The notes under the pieces: model-generated
The model's database searches: none
What the model was told of the DNA's origin: nothing
The model's input: the letters and a program-made list of their open reading frames with translations, nothing else
Shown: positions 20,920 to 34,430 of the stretch, one piece after another
Layout: every line of letters starts with the position of its first letter
How positions within the stretch are numbered: position 1 is the first letter of the stretch
Assembly (NCBI GenBank): GCA_033980235.1
Contig: CM067069.1
Span: 36,269,992-36,333,991 of the forward strand
Reading direction: 5' to 3'
DNA: 64,000 nucleotides
Source of the DNA: Diadema setosum
Lineage: Eukaryota; Echinodermata; Echinoidea; Diadematoida; Diadematidae
Made by a program: the position numbers and the translations under genes

Positions 20920-21280
20920 CTCACTCGAGCAATAAGGAAGTTCATGGTTAGTGCATGTCTCATTTGACCCCTACACCACAGACTTTGAAATAACATGGAC
21001 ATGTGTTGTGATCAAGATTTCCTTCTTGAAGCATGTCATCTTGTATCAAATCAATGTTGAGAAAGTGCATGGAGAGATTATGCTAAACAGTGCTGATGAA
21101 TGACTTACAACTATTCATTCCAATTTAGTCTGAAACACATACATTGTACTGACATAATTCAGATTCTCATAGTTGCTCGAGACTTCTTTACATTTTAAAA
21201 TCAGTGGCAATTACACATTCTCATTTGACCTTTGTTCTGCACATGCGCAAATCACAACCTGAACTCCCTTATTAAGTGAG
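20920..21280. mobile_element. Possible MITE with imperfect inverted ends
   Basis: CTCACT..AATAAGGAAGTTCATGG..GCATGT (20920-20958) faces ACATGCGCAAATCACAACCT..CCCTTATTAAGTGAG (21241-21280) as an imperfect inverted repeat of about 38 bp. No coding content. No target-site duplication recognised. Confidence 0.35.
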
Positions 21281-22429
21281 ACAGGTGAGAGTGGTTGTGA
21301 GACCGTTCTAGAGAGTAGTGTATGGTTTTTAACCCCCCTTCCTCACCTCAATAAATGACAGGCATTATCACTTTCAAGTTGGATTACATAAGACCCAAGA
21401 TGGCATGGAACAAAGTTACAAAAATGAAGAGGACGTTGTTACAGCATGGTCCTTCTGCAGAAGATCAAGTGATCATCAAATTCGTGCCGACGTGGCAGCA
21501 ATGAGGTGTTTAGCCCTCCTTATCCATTTAAACTTTTTCAACAGTTATCAATTTCCGAAACGTGTCAGGAAATGGAAAAAAGCTCATTGTATTTAAAGGT
21601 GAGACCAAATGTTCCAAGAGAGTTATCTTGCAATACTTACAACATGATTATAGTGATAGACATGGTTTTCGAACGCGATTTGAAAGGGTTTGATGTTACA
21701 GTTGAAACGATTTGCCATCTTTTACCTTTAACTCTAGACATGATGATAATATACCAATATACTTCCACCAACATCGCCCACAGACACACCCACCCACTCA
21801 ACTTTGGAGAGCAAGATTCATCTCTAATGTAGGTTTTCAAGCCGATTTTAACACATTTGCCTACAACCTAACGATGCAATCAATCAAAATTTCAACGTTC
21901 AGATTCGCTTCAGCACACTGTGATGAACGTTTTATTGAGTAAATGGAATGTTACCTTTTTTTTAATTGAATGAAATTCTTTTTGAATTGAATGAAATAGA
22001 ATATAAGAGGAATGACATTGTAAAAAATCAAAGATTTAAATGAAACGGTAGAGTAGAACGTTTACGAGAAATGCTTGAACTTGAAAGCCTTTTCATATTA
22101 GTTAGATGAGTACTTGACGAAACTGGGTGGAAAAAACATAGTACCATAGGTGTATTATGAGGTCGTTTGCAGATAATTCCGCAGCAAATGAGGTTTGCAT
22201 CTAATAAACAGGGATATACCATGCAACACATAAAATTTAGTATGAAAGAAATGGGGAGTAATATGGATGATCATCATTTTCATAGGGCAATATTTTGAGA
22301 GTATAAATCAAAAAGTATACTATAATCCAGCGCATGTCCTTTTGAATATTTCGTATTGTTATGTTATACATATCATGATGTATTACTCGTCTATGTCACT
22401 TTTGAATACATCTTCCACCAGCATGACCT
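21281..22429. other. No gene recognised
   Basis: Short open frames only, with no domain. Nothing supportable. Confidence 0.4.
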
Positions 22430-22890
22430 GACATCGGTAAACCTATATTGGGAAGGGTTCATAGAAATTATTATAGTGACACTTACCAGCGGAGCCGCAT
22501 ATCACAAGGGTGGTCAAGGTTAGTAGCAGAGCGTGGTCGTATCTTCTATCCGTCATAGCTGGTCAAAACTTCAGACGATGAATATATATAGAAAATAAAA
22601 AGAAAGGTGAGTACACTTTTTTGTGATTTTATCCCAGCAAACCCGGCAAACCCGGCAAATAACTACAGCAGTTCCCAATATGGGCCGATATCGTAGAGCA
22701 CATCCCATGCAGAGAGCACTGCAAAGAACACGGGGTTCATTTGACAAGAATAAACAAGTAAATGAGTCACTCCCTCCATTTGATGCCTGGTTTTTCGATG
22801 TCCCCAAGTATCACTGGTTACGCGGCATAGCATGTACTGTTGACATTGTGATTTTCCAAAAACATAGTTTAAAGTTTGTCATTATCCAGG
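22430..22890 (-). repeat. Segmental duplication, copy 1 (exon plus upstream DNA)
   Basis: Matches 34370-35150 across the exon, the donor side (TTCATAGAAAT, then CACTTACCAGCGGAGCC) and about 300 bases upstream (GGTGAGTAC, CACATCCCATGCA-like and AGCATGTACTGTTGACAT blocks). The duplicated unit therefore included promoter-side DNA. Confidence 0.65.
22487..22556 (-). CDS. First exon of secreted protein, paralogue 2 (signal peptide)
   Basis: ATG at 22556 opens MTDRRYDHALLLTLTTLVIC followed by GSA: a basic start, a leucine-rich core and a small-residue end, as in a signal peptide. Twenty-three codons plus one base reach the donor CTG|GTAAGT (GT at 22486-22485), giving a phase-1 intron. It is closely related to 34431-34512 and more distantly to 19566-19638. 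A downstream exon between 19.6 and 22.4 kb was not recognised, so the gene may be partial, have a long intron, or be a first-exon relic. Function unknown beyond probable secretion or membrane targeting. Confidence 0.65.
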
Positions 22891-24099
22891 TCGAAAATCT
22901 ACTTAAAAATAAAAATAATTCTAATGACCCATTTTCCGACTAAAGTCCGTGTGACAATCTTAATGGTTTATTTACGGTCTAGGCCGAGGCAGAAATTACA
23001 ATAAAGCACGATTAGGCATCCCTAATGGTCCATTAAAATTTAATTGCTTTATTGTCTGTGTGCCTTACAAAATGTAATGATGACTAAGAGTAGCTCCATG
23101 ATAAAACCATCATATCCAAAGGAACATTGCTGATGGTACAGCACGATTTCAGTATAATTTTAAATGGTTTCGAAATTGATTTATTGAAATTGCACTGGTC
23201 TTACATTCGAGACTCATTTGACACTTTCAGCGTATTTATTTTCATAGTCACTTCACATTCACGTAAGACAAATACTTAACAAAAACAAAAGACGAACAAG
23301 ATTTAGAAAATATAATATACAATGTGCAGTAAAGACTTAACATAATTTAGAACTTATATCACATCTAGGAAATCTGAAACTTTAATAATTCTTCTCTAAG
23401 CTTCTCTTTTTTTTTCTGGAAGGGAGAATTTTATCACTTTCACAATAAGGGAAAATCAACAATGCATACATGTATAACAGCGTCTACATGCCCATACAGG
23501 GCAAATAAGCAGCCCCAACAGATTGACCGAAGACCCGACAGGCAGAATAGTTGGTTTGTATAGCCATGAAGTATCATCAGTTATTACATTTTGTTCGAAC
23601 GGGATGAAACAATTGACTCTTGTGACGAAATGAATGAAAGAAAGTGATGCTTTTTTTAAGTAAGACTTTCAAGATTTTCGTGAGTATCCTATTAATGGTT
23701 CAGGACTCCAAAGAAAACTAGTAAAATAATCCCCCCGCTTCAAAAGGAATTTCCTGGTTAAAGACAAACAGCAAACAAACAAAAACATATTTTTAACAGA
23801 TTCTTGAGTAGCGGGGCAGGATTTAGTCTCGCAAAAAGAACCCTCTGACATTTTCTTATCGCGTTAGTGGTAGCAGATTGTCTGTTCACCTGTTTGGAAG
23901 AGATACAAGTGCATGTGCATATGAATATACTATTTTGGCGGCCATTTCAGATGTATTTATATGCAAATTTATGCAAATTATGTACGAAGTAATACGTTTA
24001 AGTTAGTGCTGATGTCATAATTATGTTCTTTGACATTAAAACATAGGTTTAGACACAAGAATTGGCTTTCTGTGGGTTTTATGTCCCAAAATATAAGCA
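22891..24099. other. No gene recognised
   Basis: AT-rich sequence with short open frames and no domain or RNA gene that I can support. Confidence 0.4.
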
Positions 24100-27000
24100 T
24101 AGTTCAAGTTCAAGTTCAAGTTCAAGTTCATATTTATTCGTTTTTTCCACAATATATAACACAAACATAAATCTCACTTTCTTAAGTGACAAAATCAATG
24201 CATACAATTGTACAGAGAAAACAACAATAATAGCAACAAAAAAAAAACTAACAGTATCGATACATTGCAATAGTTGCTTAGATAACGAAAGTGAAATAGT
24301 TTTTAATATATGCACTGTGTGAAAAAAACGGAGGGACCCACTAAAACGACAGAGCTTGTAGAGTGTGGGCCCCTCTTTTATTAGAAGTCCGATGTAAAAA
24401 TTGAATTGAAAACAGCAAAAAATCCGCACAAAAAGTTCGTCACAAAAAAAGTTTGGCAGCCCACTAAGAGACAGACGAACAAACAGTTATACATAAAACA
24501 ACTACAAACAGAGTAATGAACATGCAACAGGACTGGGACAGCAACAAGACTACTTGTAGGAGGAAAAACAAGGGAAAAAAAACCGACATGATGACACAAG
24601 AGGAAACAAGACTATAGCGTGATAAAGAGGTAACAAAATAGGCAGGAATATGCAACACAGATGACGATCCTCGGAGGTTTGAGGAAGAAAGAGAAGAAGA
24701 AAAAAGAATATAGAACAAACCCTGTAACTGCGAAGTATAGGTTAAAGAAAATCTTATAATCAAGGCTTGAGCAATAGTTACAATAATAAGAGAACGGCAA
24801 TGCCGATATTGCGGATGAGTAACAAAGTAAGCCTATAAACTAATCTGATTCTGCGAGTCGTCATTATAAGATTGTAAAAGAAAAGACTTTAATCTCCTTT
24901 TAAATGAGTATATAGATGGAGCACATTTTGAATCATGATTCAGGGAATTCCAATAATTTGGTCCAGTGTAAATAAGTGTATTCTCTGCTAAAATCGTTCG
25001 AAGGAGTGGTAAATGAAACTCGTCAGAACGTCGGGTGGTGTAATTATGGAATGATTGATTTTTTTTGAAACATAAAATCAAAGATAGGTGGGAGTAAATT
25101 GTTATCATACATATACATAAATTGACCTAAGTTAAATAAGAATAATTCGTTGATTTTCAATAGCTTATAACAGTCAAACAATGCATTTGTATGTGAACGT
25201 GTAGGAGAATTAGAAATGATACGGAGGGCTTTCTTTTGCAATAATAACACTCTATTAAGCAGTTTCTGATGAGTATTGCCCCAAGCTAAAATTCCATAAT
25301 TAAGGTAAGGGAGTATCAAAGAGGAGTATAACACTAGTAGGGTCTTTTCAGGAATATAAAATTTCAGTCTATTCATAACACCTATATTGCGAGAAATAAT
25401 TTTGCAGATATGATCTATATGGATTTTCCAAGAAAGTTTATTATCTACAAAAATACCAAGAAATTTAAAATATGACACACTGTCTAAATTACAATCATTA
25501 AGAACTATTTCTGAGTTCAAAGAATCAACAGTATTGCTGAAAAGCATATATTTTGTTTTTTGAACATTCAGAGATAACTTGTTAGCTCTGACCCAGTTGG
25601 TCACTTTTTCAATTCCGTATTTACTTGTTGAACTAGAACATCGATATCGTTATGGGCAAGAAAAACACTGGTATCATCAGCAAAGTGTATAAAAGAAAGT
25701 AGCTCTGAAACAGAGGAAAAATCATTAATATAAATGATGAATAACAGCGGCCCTAAGAGACTTCCCTGTGGAACGCCACACTTAACATCTCTTATAACTG
25801 AATAATCATCTTTAATTGAAACAAACTGTTTTCTGTTAGCTAAATAACTCTTGAACCACTCCAAGGCCTTCCCACGTATTCCATAGTGCGATAAATTATG
25901 GAGCAAAATGTTATGATTAATCGTATCGAAGGCCTTGGAGAAGTCCAAGAATATACTAATTAAATGAGAATGGTTGTCGGTTGCATTAACAACTTTATCA
26001 ATACAATGAAGAACTGCATGGATAGTACTGTGTCTCTCTCGAAAACCAAACTGGCAATTTGTGAATATTTTATGCACATTACAAAAATTGATAGTTCTGA
26101 TGTATATTATTTTTTCTAAAACTTTCGACAATGAAGATGATAAAGAGATTGGACGATAATTGCTGACATCCAGATTATTACCTTTCTTAAATATTGGAAT
26201 TACTTTAGCCAATTTCATTTTATCAGGAAAAATACCATTAGAAATTGACAGATTAAAAATGTGGGCCAAGGGATCTGCAACTGAGGATAAAACACCTTTA
26301 AGGATACAATTATCTATATTATCATAACCGGAACTTCGTTTGTTTGTTAAAGAGGATACAATGTCGATAATCTCATGTCTATTTGTTGGAGTTAAACAAA
26401 TAGAATTTGGGTTATTCTGGCCTAAAAAATCAGTAAAATGCTGTTCTGTAGCCGGAATACCATGAGCAAGCGTTTCACCTATTTTTGAAAAATAAGAATT
26501 AAAAATGTTTGCAATATCAACAGGGTCATCAATTGTTTCATCATCCCACTTTATTTCACCAATTTCTGCTTTTTTATTCGGAATATTCATAGCCTGTTTT
26601 AAAACTTACCAGGTATTCTTAATATCAGACTTGTATCTCAACAGCTGCTGAGAATAATACCTTTTCTTTTCCAAACGTAAAATCCTGGTTAATGTGTTTT
26701 TATATGATGTATATTTGTTCTTTGTTCGTTCAGTTTTTTCCATTTTGTATTTATAATACAATCGATTTTTTCTGTTTATTGAACGGAGAATTGATTTGGA
26801 AATCCATGGTAACCTAGGTGTCTTTTTATAATCCATTTTACTTTTTTTGCTTTGGAATAATTAACATCCAAAAGAAAATCAAAATTTCCATAAAATTATC
26901 AAAAGACTCATTAACATCATCGCTTTCATACACTCGTGACCAATCAGCATTTTCAAGAGCAGCATCAAGACTGGCTAATTTTTCACATGAAATTTTGCGT

Positions 27001-27920
27001 TTGAATAAAGGAGATGAAGGTTTTGCGTCATTGACTAAGGTTTTCAAAGTAAAGTGGGTCATAATTGGATAATGGTCGGTCACATCTGAAAGAACTATAA
27101 AAGATTCGGGAAGAGGTAGGATATTGCAAAACAAATTGTCAATTAAAATAGCAGAGTGATCCGTGATGCGAGTCGGTTTGGAAATGAGTGGCAGAAAGGA
27201 TGAAGACAAAAGTGTTTCGAGAAACTCGTTGGGAATATGATCATTTCCAGATTTTAGCAAATCAATATTATAATCACCAAGAAGAAAGCAATTCTTATTT
27301 CGAAAGACTGGGTTTTTAACACATCTGAAAGATAAGTCACAAAATCTAAAATATTTGAATTTGTGAGGTCTGTATATTATGCCCAATAACACATTCCTAC
27401 ATCCTGGGATATAAATTTCTACCAAAAGAGATTCAACGGTGTTATTCATTCTAGAAATGTCGTTATGAACAATACATTTGTAAATACTTGATACATAAAA
27501 TGCCACACCGCCTCCACTTCTGGCCGATCTATTACTGACATACATATTGTATCCGTCAATTGCAAAGGAATCTTCCGTAGTGGAAGTCAACCAGGTTTCG
27601 CTAAGTCCAATGACAGAAAGTGATTGGCTAGCATCGGATTCTAATAAAAACTTTAACTCATCGAAATGCTTATTCAAACTTCTTATGTTTAAATGCAACA
27701 AAGAAAATGTGTCTTTACAGAAACTAAAGTACATATCTTTACATTGATTTACTGTTACATAGGTACATGACATATTCAAATTTAAATCATTAGTAAAATC
27801 ATAAGGCAGTTCATTTACCGCTGAATTAAGATAATCGGCAACTAAGTTGTCATAAGGAGTTGTTTGAGTAATTGGTGCCTCATCAACTGAGTCGGATTCA
27901 GATGTTGTGAGCCTACACAA
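24100..27920 (-). mobile_element. CR1/L2-like LINE, nearly full coding length
   Basis: The minus strand encodes an apurinic-type endonuclease, a reverse transcriptase and a C-terminal region, then a 3' UTR (24833-24100) ending in a hexamer tail of about five TTGAAC units (24124-24100 on the minus strand). The clade call (Jockey group: CR1/L2/Daphne-like) rests on the endonuclease-RT order, motif spelling and oligomer tail. Only a few lesions separate it from an intact ORF2, so it is fairly young. Confidence 0.85.
24833..27920 (-). pseudogene. LINE ORF2: endonuclease-reverse transcriptase
   Basis: Endonuclease 27920-26838: LLHLNIRSLNKHFDELK, SETWL, LLGDYNIDLL and TDHYPIM carry the usual N, E, D/N and DH residues. 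A one-base frameshift in an A-run (about 26840) leads to the linker RLPWISKSILRSINRKNRLY (26836-26606), then an in-frame TAA at 26604-26606. RT 26590-25601: VIPIFKKGNNLDVSNYRPIS, QFGFRERHSTIHA, FLDFSKAFDTINHNIL, GVPQGSLLGPLLF and FADDTSVF are all present. A frameshift near 25602 leads to NWVRANKLSLN and the thumb (25604-25044), and another near 25080 to the C-terminal NYTTRRSDEFHLPLLRT block (to 24833). Catalytic residues survive, but three frameshifts and one stop inactivate it. Confidence 0.85.
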
Positions 27921-30900
27921 TTTAAAAAAAAAAAATCATCATTTGGCACGGAATGAAAGGGTGCATTCGAGAGATCAGCCATAACAAAAGACGAGATTGC
28001 CTAAAATATAAGCCTGCATTAACAGTATAGGTGTAATGGAGAAGTGCCAATTTATTATGCAAAGGGAGAATAACCAGGAGACGGAATGTGACAAAGCACG
28101 GGAAATAATCGATGCACATAGCAATGTGCATGGGTTGCGTAAATACCTGAATAAATAGAGGATCGTTGCGAATGAAGAGAACTGGGAATAAAAGAATGCA
28201 GGATAAGTTGAGCTAGAAGGGTCAGTAACGATGAGAGAGAAGAACAAGGAACACACAGAATAGGTGAGCGAAGATTCAAGTGTCTCGGTGGGCTTCCGAT
28301 AAATAATAAAAAGATATACGTACACAAAAAGTTCGGCTGAGCATAATAGAAGAGAGAGAAATGAGCGTATGAAAACTGAAAAGGCCAGATTTATGGCATA
28401 GTGACGTAACAAAAGCAATAAAAACATAGCTATATACAGACAAATGACTGGTATACACATCGGTAGCAAATTTACTGCGAGTAAAACTGGCAATGGCGCC
28501 TTGAAAATCCACATAGGCAATAAAAGAAGAAGACAGAAATACTGGTGGTACAGAAATCTTATTACTATATTTACATAGGATGTGTATCTATGTACTACCT
28601 GTGTACCCTTTCTATACGTAAACCTGGACATCCTACATGCTAAATACGAAAGGGTTACATAATTCCTGCTCTATACACTAGTACATTTCTCACAAGGGAA
28701 GACTGCGGATACTCGGGTAAAGGCCCAGAAATCGTACACTCAGATCAGAGGAGTATTAAAAGGTATGGACTATCCTTTAAAAACAAATATTTTCTTTAGA
28801 AGGAAAATATAAACATAGATGAAATTAATAATCGTCTTTATCAGGGATAAAGAAGAAAAAAAATATGGTATATGTTTGTTTGTTTTTTTCCGTGCATAAT
28901 GTTATTTACATTCAAAAACTTCTTTTTTTTTCAACGTATCCGGGCATCGGGAGATACTCCAGCCACATGGTGGCGCTGTTTATACATGTGTTAAGGGCTC
29001 AGTTGCGTATTCGTTCTTCCAAACAGCAAACTACATCTTTTAACCTCTTATTTATCACTAGCATTCAGACAAACCAAAATATGCAATCAAACAAGAGGAC
29101 AATAGCATTACTAGGAAGAAAAAAAAACAGCAAGATCACAGTGAGTTCCAACAAACAATATTTCGAAACTTGCTTTTCTAGCAGACTACAACAAAATTTT
29201 CACCTAAAGAGGCAAAATATTGTGATGTATGAGACTGTAATAGGTATAGGGATTGCCTCTAAAGACAGTGGTGGTTACTTAGATGAAAAATTGGTGATAT
29301 AATACACTTATAGATTCACATATCATTCTTGAGCTAATGTCAAGTATAAACCTGGACATTGTATAATCCAATGAAGTATTGTGTCATATATGCATGATTC
29401 ACACGTAAATGCATGACTATTAGACCCAGATCAAACTAAGCGCTCAGCTAATAATCATTCATTCATGTCAAACATTGAGTATGGAACTGAATGGCACTTG
29501 AGTAGACCTTAATGGTCGTCTTTATCAAACGGGGGTGGGGGGTGGAGTAGGAAGCAATTGAGAGCGCATTCATTGGCATGCGAACGTGCAATAGCACAAA
29601 TTGATTTTATGTACCCGAGTTCTAGAAAAAGGACATGAAAAAAAAAACTAACAAACAACAGATTACAATGCCAACACCAATCTCAAGATGGTGTTGTTGA
29701 TAGTATATAGACAAAAGGTTTGCTTCCGAACTACAGATGAAGAGCTTACTCCCGGGAGAACTAAATCCATACATAGAATGGACCCAGCGCCCCCGGAAGC
29801 AAGCCGCTCTATGTCATATAGAACTCATCACGGATTACAAGCTCAAGAAAAAAAGAACAAGAAAACTAAATCCAATACGAACAAACAACAGACAAGAGCA
29901 GCGTAGGGTAACCACCAAAGCACTGAGCTTTTTACAAAATTAGATATTCATTCAAACATACACATAACATGGAGCAAATATAAATTGTGTAGCGTAACAA
30001 GTTGTGGGAGCGAAAGAAAAAAAAAACAACAGGGGGAGAGAAAATTTCTCCCTCAGGGTAAGTCTGGTTACTCGGGTGAACATACGGTTATCATTCATTA
30101 GCTACTCGTCTGTTCGTTTATCTGGACATCGTATACAATACATATGAATATTTCATATTTATATACGGTATTATCCTACATGATTCATACCAAAATACAT
30201 ACATAAACTTAAAATTGGAATTAGATCGTAGATATGCATTGATCAACATACCCGCATACTCGCCGTACAAAAAGAGTTAGGCACTCCCGATCAAAATCTT
30301 TAATTACTTTCGTGTCTGGTACTGAATTTGGGCTAAAAATAAGCAAGTATTGTTCAAACCATTCTCGTTTTGCAGTGACCAATCTGCACACTGTGTTACC
30401 ATAAAATCTTCTATCCATTCAATAATGCAGTCTTTTATCCAAAACACTATTGAGAAAAAATGCCTTTATCTCGGATACACCTTGTGTTTAAAACGAATCC
30501 AAACGATATGGGGACATGGTATGATCTTAAAGTCGGAACAAGGATATAGAAAAGAAAATATGCATATATTGCGTACCGTACCACCAGGGAGGTGGATTCT
30601 TCCTACCTCCCTGGTACCACAAAGTACCTACAAAATATATCCAAACCCAAACGATAAGGGACAATGACGGGAAGAAATACATTTTCCCATCAAAGAGATG
30701 GTGAAAAAGTTTTGCAAATAACCCTTTCATCATTACAATGGACCGTTAGATTATGCCTGTATCACCAAAGAATACCCTCGTTTAGGAGGTTCTTTTTTTC
30801 AAATAGAATTTGTTTGTTTAAGAGGTTCTGCTTGATACCAGGCCAAAAGGGCGAAAAACAAATTTAGCATATTACCCCAAATGATTATGCTGTTGATGCC

Positions 30901-31324
30901 AATGAAAATGAAGCCATAGGTACTTTTCTGTATTAGGCGAAATTTATACTAATCATCTACCTGCAAGCATGTATCTGCATTATATTTATGCGCATTGCAT
31001 AACAAAAGACACAGCAAGACAGCAAGCAAGATAAGACGTGCTAATATCGGGCCATCTCACCATTCAACCATAGTATTCAAGTATTGACATAAAAAAAAAA
31101 AACCGGATTACATGATTACATCGAATAGATTCCTCTTAAAGGATTTTTGTAAGATTCAATTTGTAAATACAGGGTAATAACTTTATTTTTCAAACTTATA
31201 AAAACCCCACACAGACAAGTCACAACATTCAGCGTATAAATAAAATTGTAAATTATCTTTAATATCTGAGATGGGGTTTCACTTATTGCATTTCACTTAC
31301 GATAGTTACGAAAAGTAGGCCAAA
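27921..31324. other. No gene recognised; LINE 5' side and intergenic DNA
   Basis: No ORF1 for the LINE was recognised. The 218-codon minus-strand frame 28631-27975 is leucine/serine/tyrosine-rich low-complexity translation with no domain, so it is not called. A perfect 11-bp inverted repeat ACCAGGGAGGT / ACCTCCCTGGT (30583-30593, 30605-30615) forms a small hairpin. Confidence 0.45.
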
Positions 31325-31741
31325 ATGAGCGATGGTCATGATGCAAAGGCATGTAAGCAGCTCTTTGAGGGGTTGTCAGTCCTATCAGTCCCTTCCGTGA
31401 TTGATACAGCGTGGGAGGCTAATTACGCTTCTGGTTATTATAGCAATAGATGCAACGGGATGATGTTGCCAGCAGCGCAACCATTAATATCAATTGCACT
31501 ATATCAAAGGTTAACTGTATCCGAAATGTTCCAATTGGGTTGTTTGTGGGGATCAGGTTCATTGCCGGATCTGCCGCTCACATTATGCATAGCTTCTGGA
31601 GAAAGGCAAACTTTCGAACAACGTGAACAGCCTGTACGTGGCGAGAGTAACGATCCAAGAATATTGAGAGAAGTATCAAATAATTATAGAATTCTAGTGA
31701 ATTCTTACATTTCACACACTGAGCATCAAAGCAATACGTAA
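31325..31741 (+). CDS. Orphan ORF, 138 codons, unknown
   Basis: A single open frame starts CCAAAATGAGC, a fair translation-start context. The protein is not low-complexity: it opens MSDGHDAKACKQLFEGLSVL and has a mid part rich in small residues (SGYYSNRCNGMMLP), with no signal peptide, membrane segment or known motif. No splice sites of note border it. It may be chance; length and composition are its only support. Confidence 0.2.
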   Translation: MSDGHDAKACKQLFEGLSVLSVPSVIDTAWEANYASGYYSNRCNGMMLPAAQPLISIALYQRLTVSEMFQLGCLWGSGSLPDLPLTLCIASGERQTFEQREQPVRGESNDPRILREVSNNYRILVNSYISHTEHQSNT

Positions 31742-32313
31742 GGTATTTCGTGGACAAGAGTGCGTTGAAACGTATAAACTCACAAATTTAAGTGATCGCC
31801 TCACTAATAAGATTTGAAGTGTTGCAATGGTTGTTGCGATGGTGCTGTTTCAGGCAGAAATCTGGTGGATGAGGTAAGGATTACGTGACTCCTCAAGTCC
31901 GCTGCGCACGTAGGACAGTGACCAGGATGTAACGGATTGCGAGGCTTTGAATAAAATGCCGATAATGAGTACAAATTTGAATACGAAGTAAGGTTTGGAA
32001 TTCTTGGTATTTTAGTTTGTAATAGACAGTCAAATGGAAAATCCGGCATTGCGTTCATGTTTTGGCGTTCCAGTGGTATATCATAGCGTGGTGAGGTGTT
32101 AAAAGGGTAATGACAGAAGCAGAACATGATGGTCATAGTCAGTCTATTATGTGAGTTTAGGAAATACATAATTTCCAAAAACAATAATCCGTAAGTCTTT
32201 TTGCTTCACTTACATTGCTTTAAACGCCGAAATAAGCTTAGTTGAGTAGACACAGGTGCACTGGTAATAAACTGGCTAGCTGCATGCAAGACTCCTATCG
32301 GATATGAGCCGGT
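31742..32313. other. No gene recognised
   Basis: No supported feature. If the LINE ORF1 to the right was once followed by an ORF2, that ORF2 is absent here. Confidence 0.4.
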
Positions 32314-33141
32314 CTATGGTGAGGCGGGTTGACCACTGACAGCTCCCTCCGTCATGGGGGCCAGGGATGGGGGTTGTGACTCTTGGTTAGATGCAATGGT
32401 AGCGTTGGGTTGGGGCGTGACTTTCTCGGCGTTGCGGGTGGCTGAATAAAATGGCGCGGGGTTATCTTTTTGATCTCGCCATCTTCCGCCAGCGAAGTGG
32501 AAGCGGGTTCCGGCCTGAAATGCGCTCTGCACCTCTGTTTTCCATTTACTCTTTTCCAGTCGATCCATTTTGGTGAGATCATGGATGACATACAAGTCAT
32601 TGCCGGCGAGAAGTCGTCGTTGCTGCGAAACCACATATCTCTTATCCTGATACGAAAGTAGTTTGACCAGGAAATGTCGGGGTTTGCCAGGGAGTTTTGG
32701 TCCGTCTCTATGTGCGCGTTCAATCTTAGGATTTTCCATATGAAAATGACTGTACAGAAACTGTTTAGCAACTTCCATAGGATTCTCATTGAGTTGTTCT
32801 TTCAGTCCCACAATGCGAAAGTTGTTTTTACGGGAAAATCTTTCCAGCTTGTTTTCAGCCGCGGCGGCTTTTTGCAGCAGAGCTTCATGATTTTGAACTC
32901 TGAGTTCCAAATTCCGCATTTTTTTTCTCCAGAGGGTCAACTCGCTTCTCCAAGTCGTTGGTTCGAGCAGCTTGAAACTCTAACGCTTTTTCGAATCCTT
33001 GAACATGGAGCGAATATCTGCGATTCCCTGTCGGACGAAGGTCTCGAAGTCAGCATGGGAGTCCTCCATTCGCTCTATGTTCTCCGCCGGAGTTCTGGCA
33101 TGTTCCTTTCGTTGAGCACCGCTTCTTAATCCGTAGCTCAT
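32314..33141 (-). pseudogene. L1/Tx1-type LINE ORF1 protein, solo and frameshifted
   Basis: ATG at 33141 (MSYGLRSGAQRKEHARTPAE) leads through a coiled-coil-like acidic/basic region to 32980. After a frame change at about 32960-32940, 208 codons continue: LERFSRKNNFRIVGLKEQ (start of the RNA-binding domain), VAKQFLYSHF, IERAHRDGP, KPRHFLVKLLSYQDK, LYVIHDLTKMD and a C-terminal proline/serine tail. This matches the trimer-forming, RNA-binding ORF1p of L1/Tx1 LINEs (Transposase_22 fold). No RT follows downstream, so it is either a fragment or a captured ORF1. One frameshift argues for a fragment. Confidence 0.75.
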
Positions 33142-34369
33142 GATTGAACCGCACGCGTGAAAGATTCTGTACAAAACTCGTGGATTATCAAGAGCGCACA
33201 ACGCACACGTCCTCACAGATCGATTTCCATTTCATTTCTTAATTGTTCTCTGTAATTTTATAAATGCTCATAAAGTTCTTATAATTTTGTGGTACATACC
33301 CATGATATGTCAGATCCAGAACATGGTCAGATATTAGATGTCACGTACCATTAAGAATGCACATCATTAGTTTGAAAAACAAAAATTATTGTGAAAATAG
33401 CGTTTTTACCGTATTTTTACGCTTTAAGTCCTTGTGGAATGAAGAATATCAGGCAAAAGTCAACCAAACCATATATTTCCTGAAAGGAAATTTACCAATC
33501 TTTGAGATGACATGAAAAAAAAAAAAAAAAATCTGGTTTCTTAGATCTTCCTGGCGTGTTCTAAGGGAAAGAATGTCATAAGGTACGAAAATTGGCAATT
33601 GTACATCGTTCAAAATTCTCACCCATACCCATAATCAAAGCAAAAAGTTCACGCTAAGCTATCATACGATAGGCCTACCTACATGTGTGTCGCATGGGGC
33701 GCGAAGCCTTGTGCTTTTCCCATCGCAAGTGGGCGGATCCCAAAAGCTTTCCCAAAAAACACCTTGCGGAAAGAAAACAATCTGACGTCTTGAAACTTTT
33801 CAAAGCAAGAATGGGTAGGTGTTGTTGTTTTTTTAATACATATGATTCTCAACAGCCAAACAATATTCGGAAATAAGCAATCGATATTTGACTAAACCTA
33901 TATATCAATCCTAGCATGAAAAAAAAAAAAAAAAAACCCAGAAAGGTTGGAGGTTGCATAACACAACCTTCAGATGAACCCTGCTAACATTTCATAAATG
34001 TATTTTCTCTATGAACAATAATACTTTCCAAAACTACTCAACAAACATTTACTGAGACAAGAATATACAACAATAATAACCTTGTGAAACATGATAACTT
34101 TTCTAGTGTACCATTAGTAGACTATCAATTCATTTACAGATTACCATATTACAAACAAATAAGGAAATATATAAAGTTAAAAGAAATCCGATAAACTTTA
34201 CATGCGGTATGAAACAGGAGTGAAGTAATTTGAATAATTATTCATTGGCCAGCATTTCGACAATTGAGAACGTGTCTATGTGAATGGCCATATTGTAAAT
34301 GTCATGAATTTTTACTTGGGTTTGTCGTTTATTTTGAACACTTCATTCAGTGATATCAATCAGGAGGAA
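33142..34369. other. No gene recognised
   Basis: AT-rich, several poly-A runs (33515, 33920). No coding domain seen. Confidence 0.4.
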
Positions 34370-34430
34370 CATGACACCCTAAACCTGTCAGGAGTGAAAA
34401 TTCATAGAAATAAGATATAGTCACACTTAC

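Noticed and set aside
27975..28631. 218-codon hydrophobic minus-strand ORF as a membrane protein or LINE ORF1
   Set aside because: Low-complexity Leu/Ser/Tyr text without any recognisable domain or conserved pattern; lies next to a LINE 5' end.
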